Source of the DNA: Dactylosporangium aurantiacum
Lineage (GTDB): Bacteria > Actinomycetota > Actinomycetes > Mycobacteriales > Micromonosporaceae
Direction: 5' to 3'
Assembly: GCF_000716715.1 (NCBI RefSeq)
Contig: NZ_JNYJ01000042.1
Coordinates: 1-64,000, forward strand
Length of the DNA stretch: 64,000 bases
How positions within the stretch are numbered: the first letter of the stretch is position 1; every line of letters starts with the position of its first letter. Below the pieces are notes generated by a model. The model had not been told where the DNA came from and did no database searches. It was given only the letters and a program-made list of their open reading frames with translations. The translations under genes were made by a program, and so were the position numbers. Of the stretch, positions 16,305 through 27,982 are shown one piece after another.

Positions 16305-17508
16305 CGTCTTCGAGCAGGTCCTCGACCCCGCCAACCGGGCCGACCCGTACCCGCTGTACCGGCAGCTGCGCACCACCCCCGTCACCCGCGAGCCCGACGG
16401 CAGCTACGTCGTCAGCCACTACCGCGACATCGTGGCGCTGCTGCACGACCCGCGGGTCAGCTCCCGCGACGCGCTGACCCTGCGCGGGTTCATCTCCACC
16501 GACCCTCCCGAGCACGACCGGCTCCGCGCCCTCATGAACCGGCACTACGGACCGCCCGCCACCCCGGCCCGCATCGCCCGGATGGCCCCGGACCTGCTCG
16601 CCGTCGTCACCGGCCTGATCGACGGGTTCACCGGGCGCACCGGGGTGGACCTCGTCGACGACTTCGCCTACCCGCTGCCGGTGACCGCGATCTGCCGGCT
16701 GCTCGGCGTCCCCCTCGACGACGAGCCCCGCTTCCACACCTGGGCCGACGCGATCGTGGAGGGCATCGGCCCGCAGGCCACCGACGACGCCCGCCGCCGC
16801 GCCGACATCGCCTTCGCCGACCTGGCCCGGTACTTCACCGGCCTGCTCGACACCCACCGGCACACGCCCGGCGACGACCTGCTCTCCGCGATCATCACCG
16901 ACCCGGACGTCCGCGACGCGATGTCCCCCGACGAGCTGCTGGCCAACGCCTCCCTGCTGCTCATCGCCGGGCACGAGACCACCGTCAACCTCATCACCAA
17001 CGGCATGCTCACCCTGCTGCGGCACCCGGCCGCGCTGGAACGGGTCCGCCACGACCCGGACTTCGTCATCCTCACCGTCGAGGAGCTGCTGCGCTTCGAA
17101 CCACCCGTGCACATCCTCGTCCGCCGCGCCCTGGACGACGTCGACCTCGACGGCACCACCATCCCGGCCGGCGCCACCATCCGGCTCGTGCTCGCCGCCG
17201 GCAGCCGCGACCCGGACCACGTCCCCGACCCCGACCGCTTCGACCCGGACCGGCACGACCCGCGACGCCCGGACTTCAACGCCCGGCAGAGCGAGCACCT
17301 CGGCTTCGGCGGCGGCGTCCACCACTGCTTCGGCGCACCCCTGGCCCGGCTCGAAACCCAGATCGCCCTCACCGAGCTGGCCCGGCGGCTGCGCAACCCG
17401 CGCCTGCGGACCGACCCGCCGCCGTACCGCCCGAATCCCGTCCTACGCGGCCCCCGCAACCTGCCCGTCGTCTTCGACGGCATCGCCCCGGCGACCGCTG
17501 AGGACTGA
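16297..17508 (+). CDS. Cytochrome P450 monooxygenase
   Basis: 403 aa, a soluble bacterial-length P450. Visible are the I-helix AGHETTVN, the K-helix EELLR (ExxR), the DRFDPDRHDP meander, and the heme loop FGGGVHHCFGAPLAR with heme-ligand C344. ATG 16297 has GAGGAG about 7 nt upstream and overlaps the previous stop, giving a two-gene oxygenase unit with its own electron donor. Substrate unknown: no biosynthetic cluster surrounds it. A near-duplicate of the last coding bases (CGCTGAGGACTGAG then CGCTGAGGGCTGAG) lies just after the stop. Confidence 0.95.
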   Translation: MPSVFEQVLDPANRADPYPLYRQLRTTPVTREPDGSYVVSHYRDIVALLHDPRVSSRDALTLRGFISTDPPEHDRLRALMNRHYGPPATPARIARMAPDLLAVVTGLIDGFTGRTGVDLVDDFAYPLPVTAICRLLGVPLDDEPRFHTWADAIVEGIGPQATDDARRRADIAFADLARYFTGLLDTHRHTPGDDLLSAIITDPDVRDAMSPDELLANASLLLIAGHETTVNLITNGMLTLLRHPAALERVRHDPDFVILTVEELLRFEPPVHILVRRALDDVDLDGTTIPAGATIRLVLAAGSRDPDHVPDPDRFDPDRHDPRRPDFNARQSEHLGFGGGVHHCFGAPLARLETQIALTELARRLRNPRLRTDPPPYRPNPVLRGPRNLPVVFDGIAPATAED

Positions 17509-17599
17509 GCAGGCACGACCGCTGAGGGCTGAGCGCCCCCGACGGCGCCGACCACGCGCGGTCCGCGCAGCGCCGGCCGCGCCCGCCGGCGGTCAGGGA

Positions 17600-17629
17600 G
17601 CGGGGCGGCCCCGCTGGCAGCCGCCCCGC
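17600..17629. terminator. Hairpin terminator
   Basis: GCGGGGCGGC (17600-17609) pairs perfectly with 17620-17629 around a 10-nt loop, between the convergent P450 and PhoD-remnant genes. Confidence 0.7.
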
Positions 17630-17643
17630 AGCCGTCGCCGGTG

Positions 17644-18588
17644 TCACACGGCGTGCAGGCGGGCGACGCCCGAAGTCACCGCGTAGCCGGCGACCCGGCG
17701 CGCCGTCGTGCCGCGGCTGGTCCGGTCCCGGACGTGGAACCAGTCCATCCGGCACGACTCGGGCCGCACCTCGAGCAGCTTGCCGAGCGGGCCGAGGAGC
17801 CAGGCGGGCAGGGTACCGACGTCGACCCTGGCGATCATGTCCGGGTTGCCGACGAGCCTCCAGGCCGCCGACGACGCCGCGAGGCCGGTCTTGAGCCAGG
17901 TCATCTGGTCGTCGCCGGTGATCGTGCGCGACGGGTCGTCGACCGCGCTGCCGGACACCTGGCGCGAGCGGTACGAGCGCAGGTCCAGCATGGACAGGTC
18001 GGCGAGCCGGCCGAACCGTAGCCGCCGGTAGATCGCACCGTCGGCGGCCAGGCGGACCGGCATCCACTCGGCGTACGCCTGGCGGGCGGCGGCGACCCGG
18101 GCCGCGAACGGGCCCTCGGTGGCGGGGTCGTGGTTCTCCGCGCCGCCGGCCCACATGTCGTTGGCCACCTCGTGGTCGTCCCAGGTGATGATCCAGGGCA
18201 CGGCGGCGTGCAGCGCCCGCGCGTCGGGGTCCGTCTTGTACTGCGCGTGCCGGATGCGGTAGTCGGCCAGCGGCAGCGTCTCGTGCGTCGGCGCCGCCTG
18301 CCGGACGATGACACCGCCGGCGTTGAAGCCGCCGCTGGCGTACTCGTAGAGATAGTCGCCGAGGTGCACGACGGCCTGCAGGTCGCCGCGCTCGGCGAGC
18401 AGGCGGTACGGGGCGAAGTAGCCCGCCTCCCAGCTCGAGCACGACACCACCCCGAAGCGCAGCAGGGCGACGGCGTCGTCGGCGGCCGGGGCGGTCAGCG
18501 TCCGGCCGGTCGGTGACCAGGCACCGCCGGCGGTGAAGCGGAACCAGTAGGTGGTGGCGGGAGCGAGGCAACGCACGTCGACCCGCAC
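17644..18588 (-). pseudogene. Decayed PhoD-family alkaline phosphatase
   Basis: 314 codons against about 520 in intact PhoD proteins. What remains matches well: the end of the PhoD N-terminal domain ([20 protein letters not shown]), [22 protein letters not shown] and [13 protein letters not shown] with metal ligands. The signal peptide and first ~100 residues are missing (homology fades above about 18612). Residue ~274 (base ~17765) then jumps from [25 protein letters not shown] directly to [10 protein letters not shown], the extreme C-terminus of the family. About 115 residues with the WDGY and GDIHSGWA metal-binding parts are gone, in frame. Enzyme activity is unlikely. Confidence 0.72.
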
Positions 18589-18762
18589 CGTGTGGTCCCG
18601 TTCGGGCCGCCGCCCTCGCCCGCGGGACGTTCCCCGGCCGACATTCTGCCGAACACTGCGTGCCGCGGCGCTGTCGCTCGATGATCGTCTGGCACAATCG
18701 CCGAGGTCCGGCAGTCACCGCACACGTCGAAGCGGCGACGCCGACCACCGAAGGACAGCATC

Positions 18763-19335
18763 GTGGACGAGCAGCGGGTGGTCGCCTGGAGAGCGTCGAT
18801 CGAAGCGGCCACCGCGCGGGCGTTGCGCGACGTCGTGTCGACCTTCCCGTTCGAGCCCGGGGCGCAGGAAGTGGGCCCGCCGGCCTCGGCGGCGCAGCTC
18901 GCCCAGCTCCGGGCGCGCATGCCGTGGATACCCGGCGACCTCCTCGCGGTGTGCGGGTTGGTGGGCGCGGTCTCGTTGCCGGACATCGCCAACGGCTACC
19001 TCATGTTCGATCCGGAATACATGCTCGGCGTCCGGCATCGCGATGACGGCCTCCCGGATCGCATCGGTGCACCGTTCGACGAGGACGTCGTCGTCTTCGG
19101 CAGCGACGGCGGCGGAGCGTTGTACGCCGTCACGCTGGACCAGGCCGGCACCGTCCATCGACTGCGCGAATGCCGGTACGAGGCGGGCACGTACTCCTTC
19201 GACGCGGTGGGTACCTCCTACGACACGTCGCACGTCGGCATCACCCCGGTCGCCGAGAGTCTCGACGACTTCCTCGACAAGCTGCTCAACGCGGTCGAGG
19301 CGTTCGCCGTCGACGGCAGTATCGCCGACCTCTGA
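18763..19335 (+). CDS. SMI1/KNR4 (SUKH)-family protein
   Basis: 190 aa, soluble. GTG 18763 has AAGGA 7 nt upstream. The sequence shows the SUKH pattern: an N-terminal helix, ASAAQLAQLRARMPWIPGDLLAVCGLVGAV, then the central strand stretch with VVVFGSDGGGALYAVTLD and a C-terminal SLDDFLDKLLNAVEAF helix. SUKH proteins often serve as immunity proteins to polymorphic toxins, but no toxin gene is adjacent. It could equally be a housekeeping SUKH protein. Transcribed away from the PhoD remnant. Confidence 0.75.
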   Translation: MDEQRVVAWRASIEAATARALRDVVSTFPFEPGAQEVGPPASAAQLAQLRARMPWIPGDLLAVCGLVGAVSLPDIANGYLMFDPEYMLGVRHRDDGLPDRIGAPFDEDVVVFGSDGGGALYAVTLDQAGTVHRLRECRYEAGTYSFDAVGTSYDTSHVGITPVAESLDDFLDKLLNAVEAFAVDGSIADL

Positions 19336-19341
19336 AGCGCG

Positions 19342-19369
19342 GGTGGCCGGGCCCGAGGGCCCGGCCACC
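19342..19369. terminator. Strong bidirectional terminator
   Basis: A 13-bp perfect inverted repeat (GGTGGCCGGGCCC at 19342-19354; complement 19357-19369), centre GA, between the convergent SUKH and GH5 genes. Confidence 0.8.
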
Positions 19370-19387
19370 GTGGTGGTGCGGGGAGCG

Positions 19388-20857
19388 TCAGGCGCGCACC
19401 CACGCCTGGTTCGCTCCGCCGGTGCAGTCCCACAGCTGGATGCGGGAGCCGTTGGCGGTGCCGTTCTGCGCCACGTCGAGGCAGCGGCCGGACGCCACGC
19501 CGGTGATGGTGCCGTTGCTGTTCAGGGTCCACTGCTGGTTGGTGCCGCCGTTGCAGTCGTAGATGACGACCGCGGTGCCGTTGGCGGTGCCCCGGCCGGT
19601 GGCGTCGAGGCACTTGTTGCCGTACACCCGCAGCTCGCGGGCGGCGGTGCCGACCCACTGCTGGTTCGTGCCGTTGTTGCAGTCGTAGATGGTGACCTGG
19701 GTGCCGTTGGTGGTCCTGCCGCCGGGGACGTCGAGGCAGCGGCCGGAGCCGGTGTTGCGCAGCCGGTTGCCCGTGGCGGGTGAGCTGCTGCCGCCGTCGG
19801 TCGGGGTGGTGCCGACGAGCCCCCAGGCGTAGCGCAGCCGCTCGGCGCCGCTCGCGTTGGGCGTGCTCAGCGTCAGGCTGGTCCCGGTGCCGTGCAGCTT
19901 CTGCATGGCGTACCAGTCGTCGCTCTGACCGGCGGTGATCTTGCCGCCGAGACCCGGCCAGTACACCGAGCCGACCTGCAGCTCCCGCAGCACCTGGGTG
20001 GTGGCACGGAAGTAGCGCACGAAGTTGTCGGTGCTGTTGGCGTCGTTGTAGTTGAGGCCGGTGTCCATCGGCGCACCGAACTCGTCGATCACGGTCCGGC
20101 TCGCGCAGGTGCCGATCGCGTCCCTGAGGAAGCTCACCCACCCGTCGTAGGTCTTGGCGCCGGAGAAGAACGTGTAGTGGTGCAGGGACAGGTAGGTGCC
20201 GTCGAAGCGGCTGTCGGCGCACATGGTCTTGATGTCCTGGTTCAGCCCGGAGCCGCTGATGAAGATCCGGTTGCGCGGGACCGACGGCCGGGCGCTCATC
20301 CACGCGGCGGCCACGTTCTTCCAGTCGGCGGCGCTGTACCCGTGCGGCTCGTTCATCGGTTCGAAGTGCACGAGCGGGTTGGCGGCGTACTTGGCCACGA
20401 CGGTGTTCCACATGGTGTTGAAGGCGCCCGTGTCGGTGAGTCGGCCGCCGCTGGACGCCCTGCCGTCGTCCCAGTACGACAGGATCACCTTCATGTTGCG
20501 GGCGGTCGCCGCGTCGATGGCGCCGGTGTACGAGTCCCACCACGCGGTGCCGACGGTGTAGGTGTTGATCGGCAGGCGGACCGTGTTGGCGCCGAGGTTG
20601 CCCTGGAAGCCGGCGTAGATCGCGTCGGCCTTGGCCCGCACGGTGCTGTAGCTGTCGGTGCCGCTGAGCCCGGCCAGGACCAGCGGCGACCCCGTGTAGT
20701 TGTCACCGGGGCGCGCCCAGTTGAGACCCTGGAACTGGCCGGTCGCCGCGGACGCCGGCGGGGCGTTGGCGATCAGCACCGCGGGGATCGCGGCGAGCGC
20801 GGCGACCGCGCCGGCCAGGACGGCGACCATGCGCCTGCGGAGGGGGAAACCTGTCAC
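19388..20857 (-). CDS. Secreted GH5 glycoside hydrolase (endoglucanase-like) with RICIN domain
   Basis: 489 aa. GTG 20857 is preceded by AAAGGA with 6-nt spacing; a signal peptide follows (RRRMVAVLAGAVAALAAIPA, cleavage near PASAA). The catalytic barrel (about 40-340) begins GLNWARPGDNYTGSPL and has the acid/base Glu in HFEPMNEPHGY and the nucleophile Glu in RTVIDEFGAP, as in GH5. The substrate is probably a beta-glucan or mannan. The final ~130 residues are a ricin-B-type lectin with three CLDV/CLDA...QQW repeats that tether the enzyme to polysaccharide. It lies downstream of, and in line with, the esterase gene (68-bp gap), so co-transcription is possible. Confidence 0.9.
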   Translation of the reverse strand: MTGFPLRRRMVAVLAGAVAALAAIPAVLIANAPPASAATGQFQGLNWARPGDNYTGSPLVLAGLSGTDSYSTVRAKADAIYAGFQGNLGANTVRLPINTYTVGTAWWDSYTGAIDAATARNMKVILSYWDDGRASSGGRLTDTGAFNTMWNTVVAKYAANPLVHFEPMNEPHGYSAADWKNVAAAWMSARPSVPRNRIFISGSGLNQDIKTMCADSRFDGTYLSLHHYTFFSGAKTYDGWVSFLRDAIGTCASRTVIDEFGAPMDTGLNYNDANSTDNFVRYFRATTQVLRELQVGSVYWPGLGGKITAGQSDDWYAMQKLHGTGTSLTLSTPNASGAERLRYAWGLVGTTPTDGGSSSPATGNRLRNTGSGRCLDVPGGRTTNGTQVTIYDCNNGTNQQWVGTAARELRVYGNKCLDATGRGTANGTAVVIYDCNGGTNQQWTLNSNGTITGVASGRCLDVAQNGTANGSRIQLWDCTGGANQAWVRA

Positions 20858-20925
20858 GTGCGGTCCTTTCGGCGGGTACTGCGCCGGTGGCGGGCCGGCC
20901 GGGAAACGCCTGGGCGGCAGGATGC

Positions 20926-24072
<3,147 letters not shown>

Positions 24073-24104
24073 TCAGCCCTGGGTGAGCCGGCACGGCACG
24101 CCGG

Positions 24105-25055
24105 TCAGCGGCCGTACCGCCCGACGAGCGTGGCGCCGATCGCGGCCAGCTGGTCGCGCACCCCCGGCGGGCCGGTCACCTCGAGCCAGTCGACCAGCCC
24201 GGCGAGCTCACCGGCGAGCAGCTGCTCGTCGGCGCCGCGGATCACGACCTCGACGCGGCCGCCGGTCGTGGCGCCGCCCACCTCGAGCCGGTCGCCGAAC
24301 GCCATCCGGAGCACGCCGATCCCGTGCGGCGCGCAGACCGCCCGGGCTTCGAGGGGCGTCCGCCTGCGGTCGACCTCGTCGGCGATCTCCCGCCAGCAGG
24401 CGGCGAGATCGAAGTCCTCGGGCCGGTGCACGGGTTCCCCGGTCGGGTCGACGCAGGACACCCGGTCGATCCGGAACGTCCGCCGGCCGGCGTCGGTGTC
24501 GGCGACGAGGTACCACGACGGTCCTTTGGCGACGACGCCCAGCGGGTGGACGCTCCGCTCGGTCCCGGCGCCGTCGCGGTCGACGTAGCCGAGCCGCACC
24601 TGGACGCCGTGGATCACCGCGTCCTGCAGGTCGTCGAGGAAGCGGGGGGTCCGGGGCTCCACCCGGCTCGCCCCCCACCGTCGCGGGTCCGTGACGAGCG
24701 CCGACGCGGCCGCCTCGGCCTGCACCCGGAAGGGCTCCGGCAGGGCCTGGACGAGCTTGCGCAGCGCCGCCTTCACGGCCGGTGTCGCCGCCGAGGCCGG
24801 GCCGGCGACCAGGAACAGTGCGCGGGCCTCACCCGCGGTCAACCCGGTCAGGTCGGTGCGGGCGCCGCCGACGAGGCGCCAGCCGCCGCCCCGGCCCTGC
24901 GTGGAGTACACCGGAACGCCGGCCATGGCCAGGGCGTCGAGGTCGCGGCGGGCGGTGCGCTCGGAGACCTCCAGCTCCCGGGCGACCTCCGGCGCGGTCA
25001 CCTGCCCGCGCTGTTGCAGCAGCAGGAGAAGGGCCATCAACCGGTCGGCTCGCAC
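24105..25055 (-). CDS. HTH/WYL-domain transcriptional regulator (YafY type)
   Basis: 316 aa. An N-terminal DeoR-like winged helix (MRADRLMALLLLLQQRGQVT, ELEVSERTARRDLDALAMAG) is followed by a WYL ligand-sensing domain (WYLVADTDAGRRTFRIDRV) and a C-terminal WCX segment. GTG 25055 is preferred over GTG 25064 since GGAAGGG then has normal spacing (about 9 nt) and the protein begins MRADRL as in relatives. It diverges from an ABC transporter operon, with a 19-bp palindrome between them, so it probably controls both itself and the transporter. Confidence 0.88.
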   Translation of the reverse strand: MRADRLMALLLLLQQRGQVTAPEVARELEVSERTARRDLDALAMAGVPVYSTQGRGGGWRLVGGARTDLTGLTAGEARALFLVAGPASAATPAVKAALRKLVQALPEPFRVQAEAAASALVTDPRRWGASRVEPRTPRFLDDLQDAVIHGVQVRLGYVDRDGAGTERSVHPLGVVAKGPSWYLVADTDAGRRTFRIDRVSCVDPTGEPVHRPEDFDLAACWREIADEVDRRRTPLEARAVCAPHGIGVLRMAFGDRLEVGGATTGGRVEVVIRGADEQLLAGELAGLVDWLEVTGPPGVRDQLAAIGATLVGRYGR

Positions 25056-25078
25056 GCGGACCACCCTTCCACAGCGAA

Positions 25079-25097
25079 CCGGTCACGGAGTGACCGG
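25079..25097. promoter_or_regulatory. Perfect 19-bp inverted repeat, likely operator of the WYL regulator
   Basis: CCGGTCAC-GGA-GTGACCGG: two perfect 8-bp arms and a 3-bp centre, 24 bp upstream of the regulator start and about 100 bp upstream of the divergent ABC ATPase. Confidence 0.6.
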
Positions 25098-25198
25098 ATT
25101 CGCTCGCCGGCGCTGCCGGATGTCGGCAACCGGGCGGCCGGGATCGTGTCCGGATCCGGGGCTGGCCCGGCACGCCCGCCAAGCCGCAGGATGTGGGC

Positions 25199-26125
25199 AT
25201 GACAGGCGAGATCGCCGTGCGGACCGAGGCGCTGACGAAGTTCTACGGCGCCCGACGCGGTATCGAGGACCTCGGGCTCGAGGTGGCCGCCGGGGAGGTG
25301 ATGGGGTTCCTCGGCCCGAACGGCGCCGGGAAGACCACCACGATCCGGCTGCTGCTCGACTTCCTGCGCCCGACCCGGGGCACGGCCGTCGTGCTCGGGC
25401 TCGACCCGCGCCGGGACAAGGCGCGGCTGCACCGCCGCATCGGCTACCTGCCCGGCGAGCTGGCGTTTCCGGGGACGGGCCGGGCCGACGAGCTGCTGCG
25501 GTTCTTCGCCGCGGCCCGCGGCGGCGTCGACTGGTCGCACGTGACCGACCTGGCCGGCCGGCTGGAGCTGGACCTGGCCCGCCCGGTGCGGGCCATGAGC
25601 AAGGGCAACAAGCAGAAGGTCGGCCTGGTGCAGGCGTTCATGCACCGCCCGGACCTGCTGGTGCTCGACGAGCCGACGAGCGGCCTGGATCCGCTGATGC
25701 AGCAGGAGTTCCTCGCCATGGTCCGGGAAGCGCGCGACGCGGGCCAGACGGTGTTCATGTCCTCGCACGTCCTGGCCGAGGTGCAGGAGGTCGCCGACCG
25801 GGTCGCGATCGTCCGGGACGGGCGGCTCGCCGCGGTGCAACGGGTGGAGTCGCTCGGCCGGCGTGCGGTGCGGACCGTCGAGGTGCACTTCGCCGACCCG
25901 GTCGACGCGGCGGAGTTCGCCGTGCTGCCCGGCGTCCGCGACGTGGACGTGTCGGGGCCGGTCCTGCGATGCACCGTCGAGGGGCGGCTGGATCCGCTGG
26001 TGAAGGCGGCGGCCCGGCATGAGGTGATCGACCTGCTGTCCGCCGAGCCGGACCTGGAGGAGACGTTCCTGTCGTTCTACTATCACTCGGAAGGGACCGC
26101 AGATGCTGCCCGCGCTGATGCGTAA
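25199..26125 (+). CDS. ABC transporter ATP-binding protein
   Basis: 308 aa. Walker A LGPNGAGKTTT, signature-region SKGNKQKVGLVQAF (variant of LSGGQ, as in ABC-2 exporters such as BcrA/NatA), Walker B LLVLDEPTSGLDP and H-loop SSHVLAEV. A ~90-residue C-terminal extension is typical of drug or lantibiotic-exporter ATPases. It overlaps the permease gene by 23 bp. ATG 25199 fits an AGG about 8 nt upstream; GTG 25193 is an alternative. Confidence 0.92.
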   Translation: MTGEIAVRTEALTKFYGARRGIEDLGLEVAAGEVMGFLGPNGAGKTTTIRLLLDFLRPTRGTAVVLGLDPRRDKARLHRRIGYLPGELAFPGTGRADELLRFFAAARGGVDWSHVTDLAGRLELDLARPVRAMSKGNKQKVGLVQAFMHRPDLLVLDEPTSGLDPLMQQEFLAMVREARDAGQTVFMSSHVLAEVQEVADRVAIVRDGRLAAVQRVESLGRRAVRTVEVHFADPVDAAEFAVLPGVRDVDVSGPVLRCTVEGRLDPLVKAAARHEVIDLLSAEPDLEETFLSFYYHSEGTADAARADA

Positions 26126-26891
26126 GACCTGGCGGGACGACCGCCGGGCCCTGATCGGCTGGGTCGCCGGCATCGCCGCCTTCACCGCCGGGTATACGTC
26201 CTTCTACCGCGACTTCCAGGGTGCGGCCGAGCTGAAGCAGGACGCGCTGCCGAAGGGCATGCTGGACTTCCTCGGCATCGCCGACATGCTCTCCCCCGCC
26301 GGCTACCTGCAGGCGACCGTGTTCAGCCTGATCGGGCCGCTGCTGGTGCTCATGTGCGCGGTCACGCTCATGGCCCGCACGATCGCCCGGCCGGAGGAGG
26401 ACGGTGGCATGGAGCTGCTGCTGACCGTCCCGGTGTCGCGGGCACGGTTCGCCGTGCAGCGGCTCGCGGCGACCGGCGTCGCGGTGACCGCGGTGGCGGG
26501 CGTGCCGTGGTTGCTGCTGATGCTCATCGTGCCGGGAATCGGCATGGACATCCCCCTGTCGAACGTCGCTGCCGCGTCGGCCGGGCTGGTCGCCCTCGCC
26601 TGGTGCTTCGCCGGGACGGCGTTCCTGACCGGCGCGGCGACCGGCCGCCGAGGCACGGTCCTGGTCGTCACGGGCGTCGCGGCGGTGGCGACGTACATGG
26701 CCAACGCCCTCGGCGGCATGCTCGACGGCTGGCACTGGCTTCGCTGGCTGTCGCCGTTCCACTACTTCATCGGCACCGACCCGCTGCACACCGGCTGGCA
26801 TCCGCTCGAGCTCGGTGTCCTCGCCGCCGTGGGCGCGGTCACCGCCGTCGCCGGGGTCGTGCTGTTCGACCGTCGCGACGTCGGCGTCTGA
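26103..26891 (+). CDS. ABC-2 type permease
   Basis: 262 aa with about six hydrophobic helices: RALIGWVAGIAAFTAGYT, FSLIGPLLVLMCAVTLMA, GVAVTAVAGVPWLLLMLIVPG, AGLVALAWCFAGTAFLTGA, LVVTGVAAVATYMANALG and LGVLAAVGAVTAVAGVVLF. After TM2 the ARTIARPEEDGGMELLLTVPVSR stretch is the usual cytosolic coupling element of ABC-2 permeases. It forms the exporter with the overlapping ATPase gene. Substrate not deducible; control by a WYL regulator suggests a drug, lipid or peptide. Confidence 0.9.
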   Translation: MLPALMRKTWRDDRRALIGWVAGIAAFTAGYTSFYRDFQGAAELKQDALPKGMLDFLGIADMLSPAGYLQATVFSLIGPLLVLMCAVTLMARTIARPEEDGGMELLLTVPVSRARFAVQRLAATGVAVTAVAGVPWLLLMLIVPGIGMDIPLSNVAAASAGLVALAWCFAGTAFLTGAATGRRGTVLVVTGVAAVATYMANALGGMLDGWHWLRWLSPFHYFIGTDPLHTGWHPLELGVLAAVGAVTAVAGVVLFDRRDVGV

Positions 26892-26901
26892 GCCCGGGGC
26901 G

Positions 26902-27945
26902 ATGACCGACGACCGGTGGCTCGCCGAGGACTGCGCTGCCCTGCTCGCCGGGCCGGCGGGCCCCGCCCGGACGCGGGCCGCGGCGGTCCTCGGTGCGCGC
27001 GCCGCCGAGGCCGGCCTGCTGGTGCGCGACGTGGTCGACGGCCTGCTGCGGGGCGCGGCGGAGGCCTGGGCGGCCACCGACTCCGGCGCGCCGGCGGTGC
27101 ACGCCCGTGCGGCCGCCCTGCTCACCGAGGCCCGGGCGCTGGTCGTGGCGGCACTGGACGGCTACACCCATGCGGCCCGGACCGTGCTGGCCCGGCACGA
27201 CGAGGAGCGCACGGCGTTCGTCGGTGACCTGCTCGCCGGCCGCGTCGACCCGGGCGTGCTGGCCGAGCGGGCGCACCGGTACGGCATCCGGCTCGCCGCC
27301 ACCCATGTCGTCCACGTCGCCCGCGGCACCCCACTCACCGCGGCGGTGGCGCGCCGCGCCGACGCGGCCCTGGCCACCCGGTTCGGCGACGGCAACACGC
27401 TCACCACCCTGCGCGGCGACGATCTCGTCTGCATCAGCGCCGGCGGGCTGCGCGGCGTCGCCGCCGAACTGGCCCACGTGCTGCTCACCGAGCTGGGTCC
27501 GGGCACGTGGCAGATCGCGGTCGGCCGGCCGCACCCGGGCGTGGCGGGCCTGGCCGCGTCCCTCGACGAGGCCCGCGGCAGCCTCGACCACGCCACGAAG
27601 CTCGGCTTCACCGCTCCCGTCCTGCACGCCGCTGACCTGCTGGTCTTCCCCGTGCTGCTGCGGGACCGGGACGCCATCACCGACCTGGTGCACACGGTCC
27701 TCGGCCCGCTCACCACCGCCCGCGGCGGCGCCCGGCCGTATCTGGAGACCCTGACCGTCCTGTTCGACCAGCAGGGCAACCACACCGCCACCGCCCGGGC
27801 CCTGCACCTGTCCGTACGCGCCGTCGCCTACCGCCTCGACCGCATCCGCGACCTGACCGGCTACCACCCCAGCCAGCCCACCCAGCGGTTCACCCTGCAC
27901 ACCGCCGTGCTCGGCGCCCGCCTGCTGGGCTGGCCGCCCGACTGA
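26902..27945 (+). CDS. PucR/CdaR-type regulator with C-terminal HTH
   Basis: 347 aa. The C-terminus carries the PucR HTH_30 signature (YLETLTVLFDQQGNHTATARALHLSVRAVAYRLDRIRDLTGYHP). The middle resembles the GGDEF-like CdaR domain (HVVHVARGTPLTAAVARRAD, DLVCISAGGLRGVAAE, GLAASLDEARGSLDHATKLGF). The N-terminal ~110 residues are helical and may sense a ligand. It starts 10 bp after the permease stop, so it may be co-transcribed with the exporter; the hydrolase gene follows within 40 bp. Confidence 0.85.
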   Translation: MTDDRWLAEDCAALLAGPAGPARTRAAAVLGARAAEAGLLVRDVVDGLLRGAAEAWAATDSGAPAVHARAAALLTEARALVVAALDGYTHAARTVLARHDEERTAFVGDLLAGRVDPGVLAERAHRYGIRLAATHVVHVARGTPLTAAVARRADAALATRFGDGNTLTTLRGDDLVCISAGGLRGVAAELAHVLLTELGPGTWQIAVGRPHPGVAGLAASLDEARGSLDHATKLGFTAPVLHAADLLVFPVLLRDRDAITDLVHTVLGPLTTARGGARPYLETLTVLFDQQGNHTATARALHLSVRAVAYRLDRIRDLTGYHPSQPTQRFTLHTAVLGARLLGWPPD

Positions 27946-27982
27946 GCCGCGCACCGGCACGACCCATGACAGGAGCACCGCG

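Noticed and set aside
17509..17545. Short duplication GACCGCTGAGG..CTGAG after the P450 stop as a mobile-element target duplication
   Set aside because: The copies are imperfect and only a few bases apart, with no insertion between them; slippage is enough.
24073..24104. Terminator between the amylase and WYL genes
   Set aside because: Only a 5-6 bp imperfect stem can be drawn in the 32-bp gap, too weak to call.
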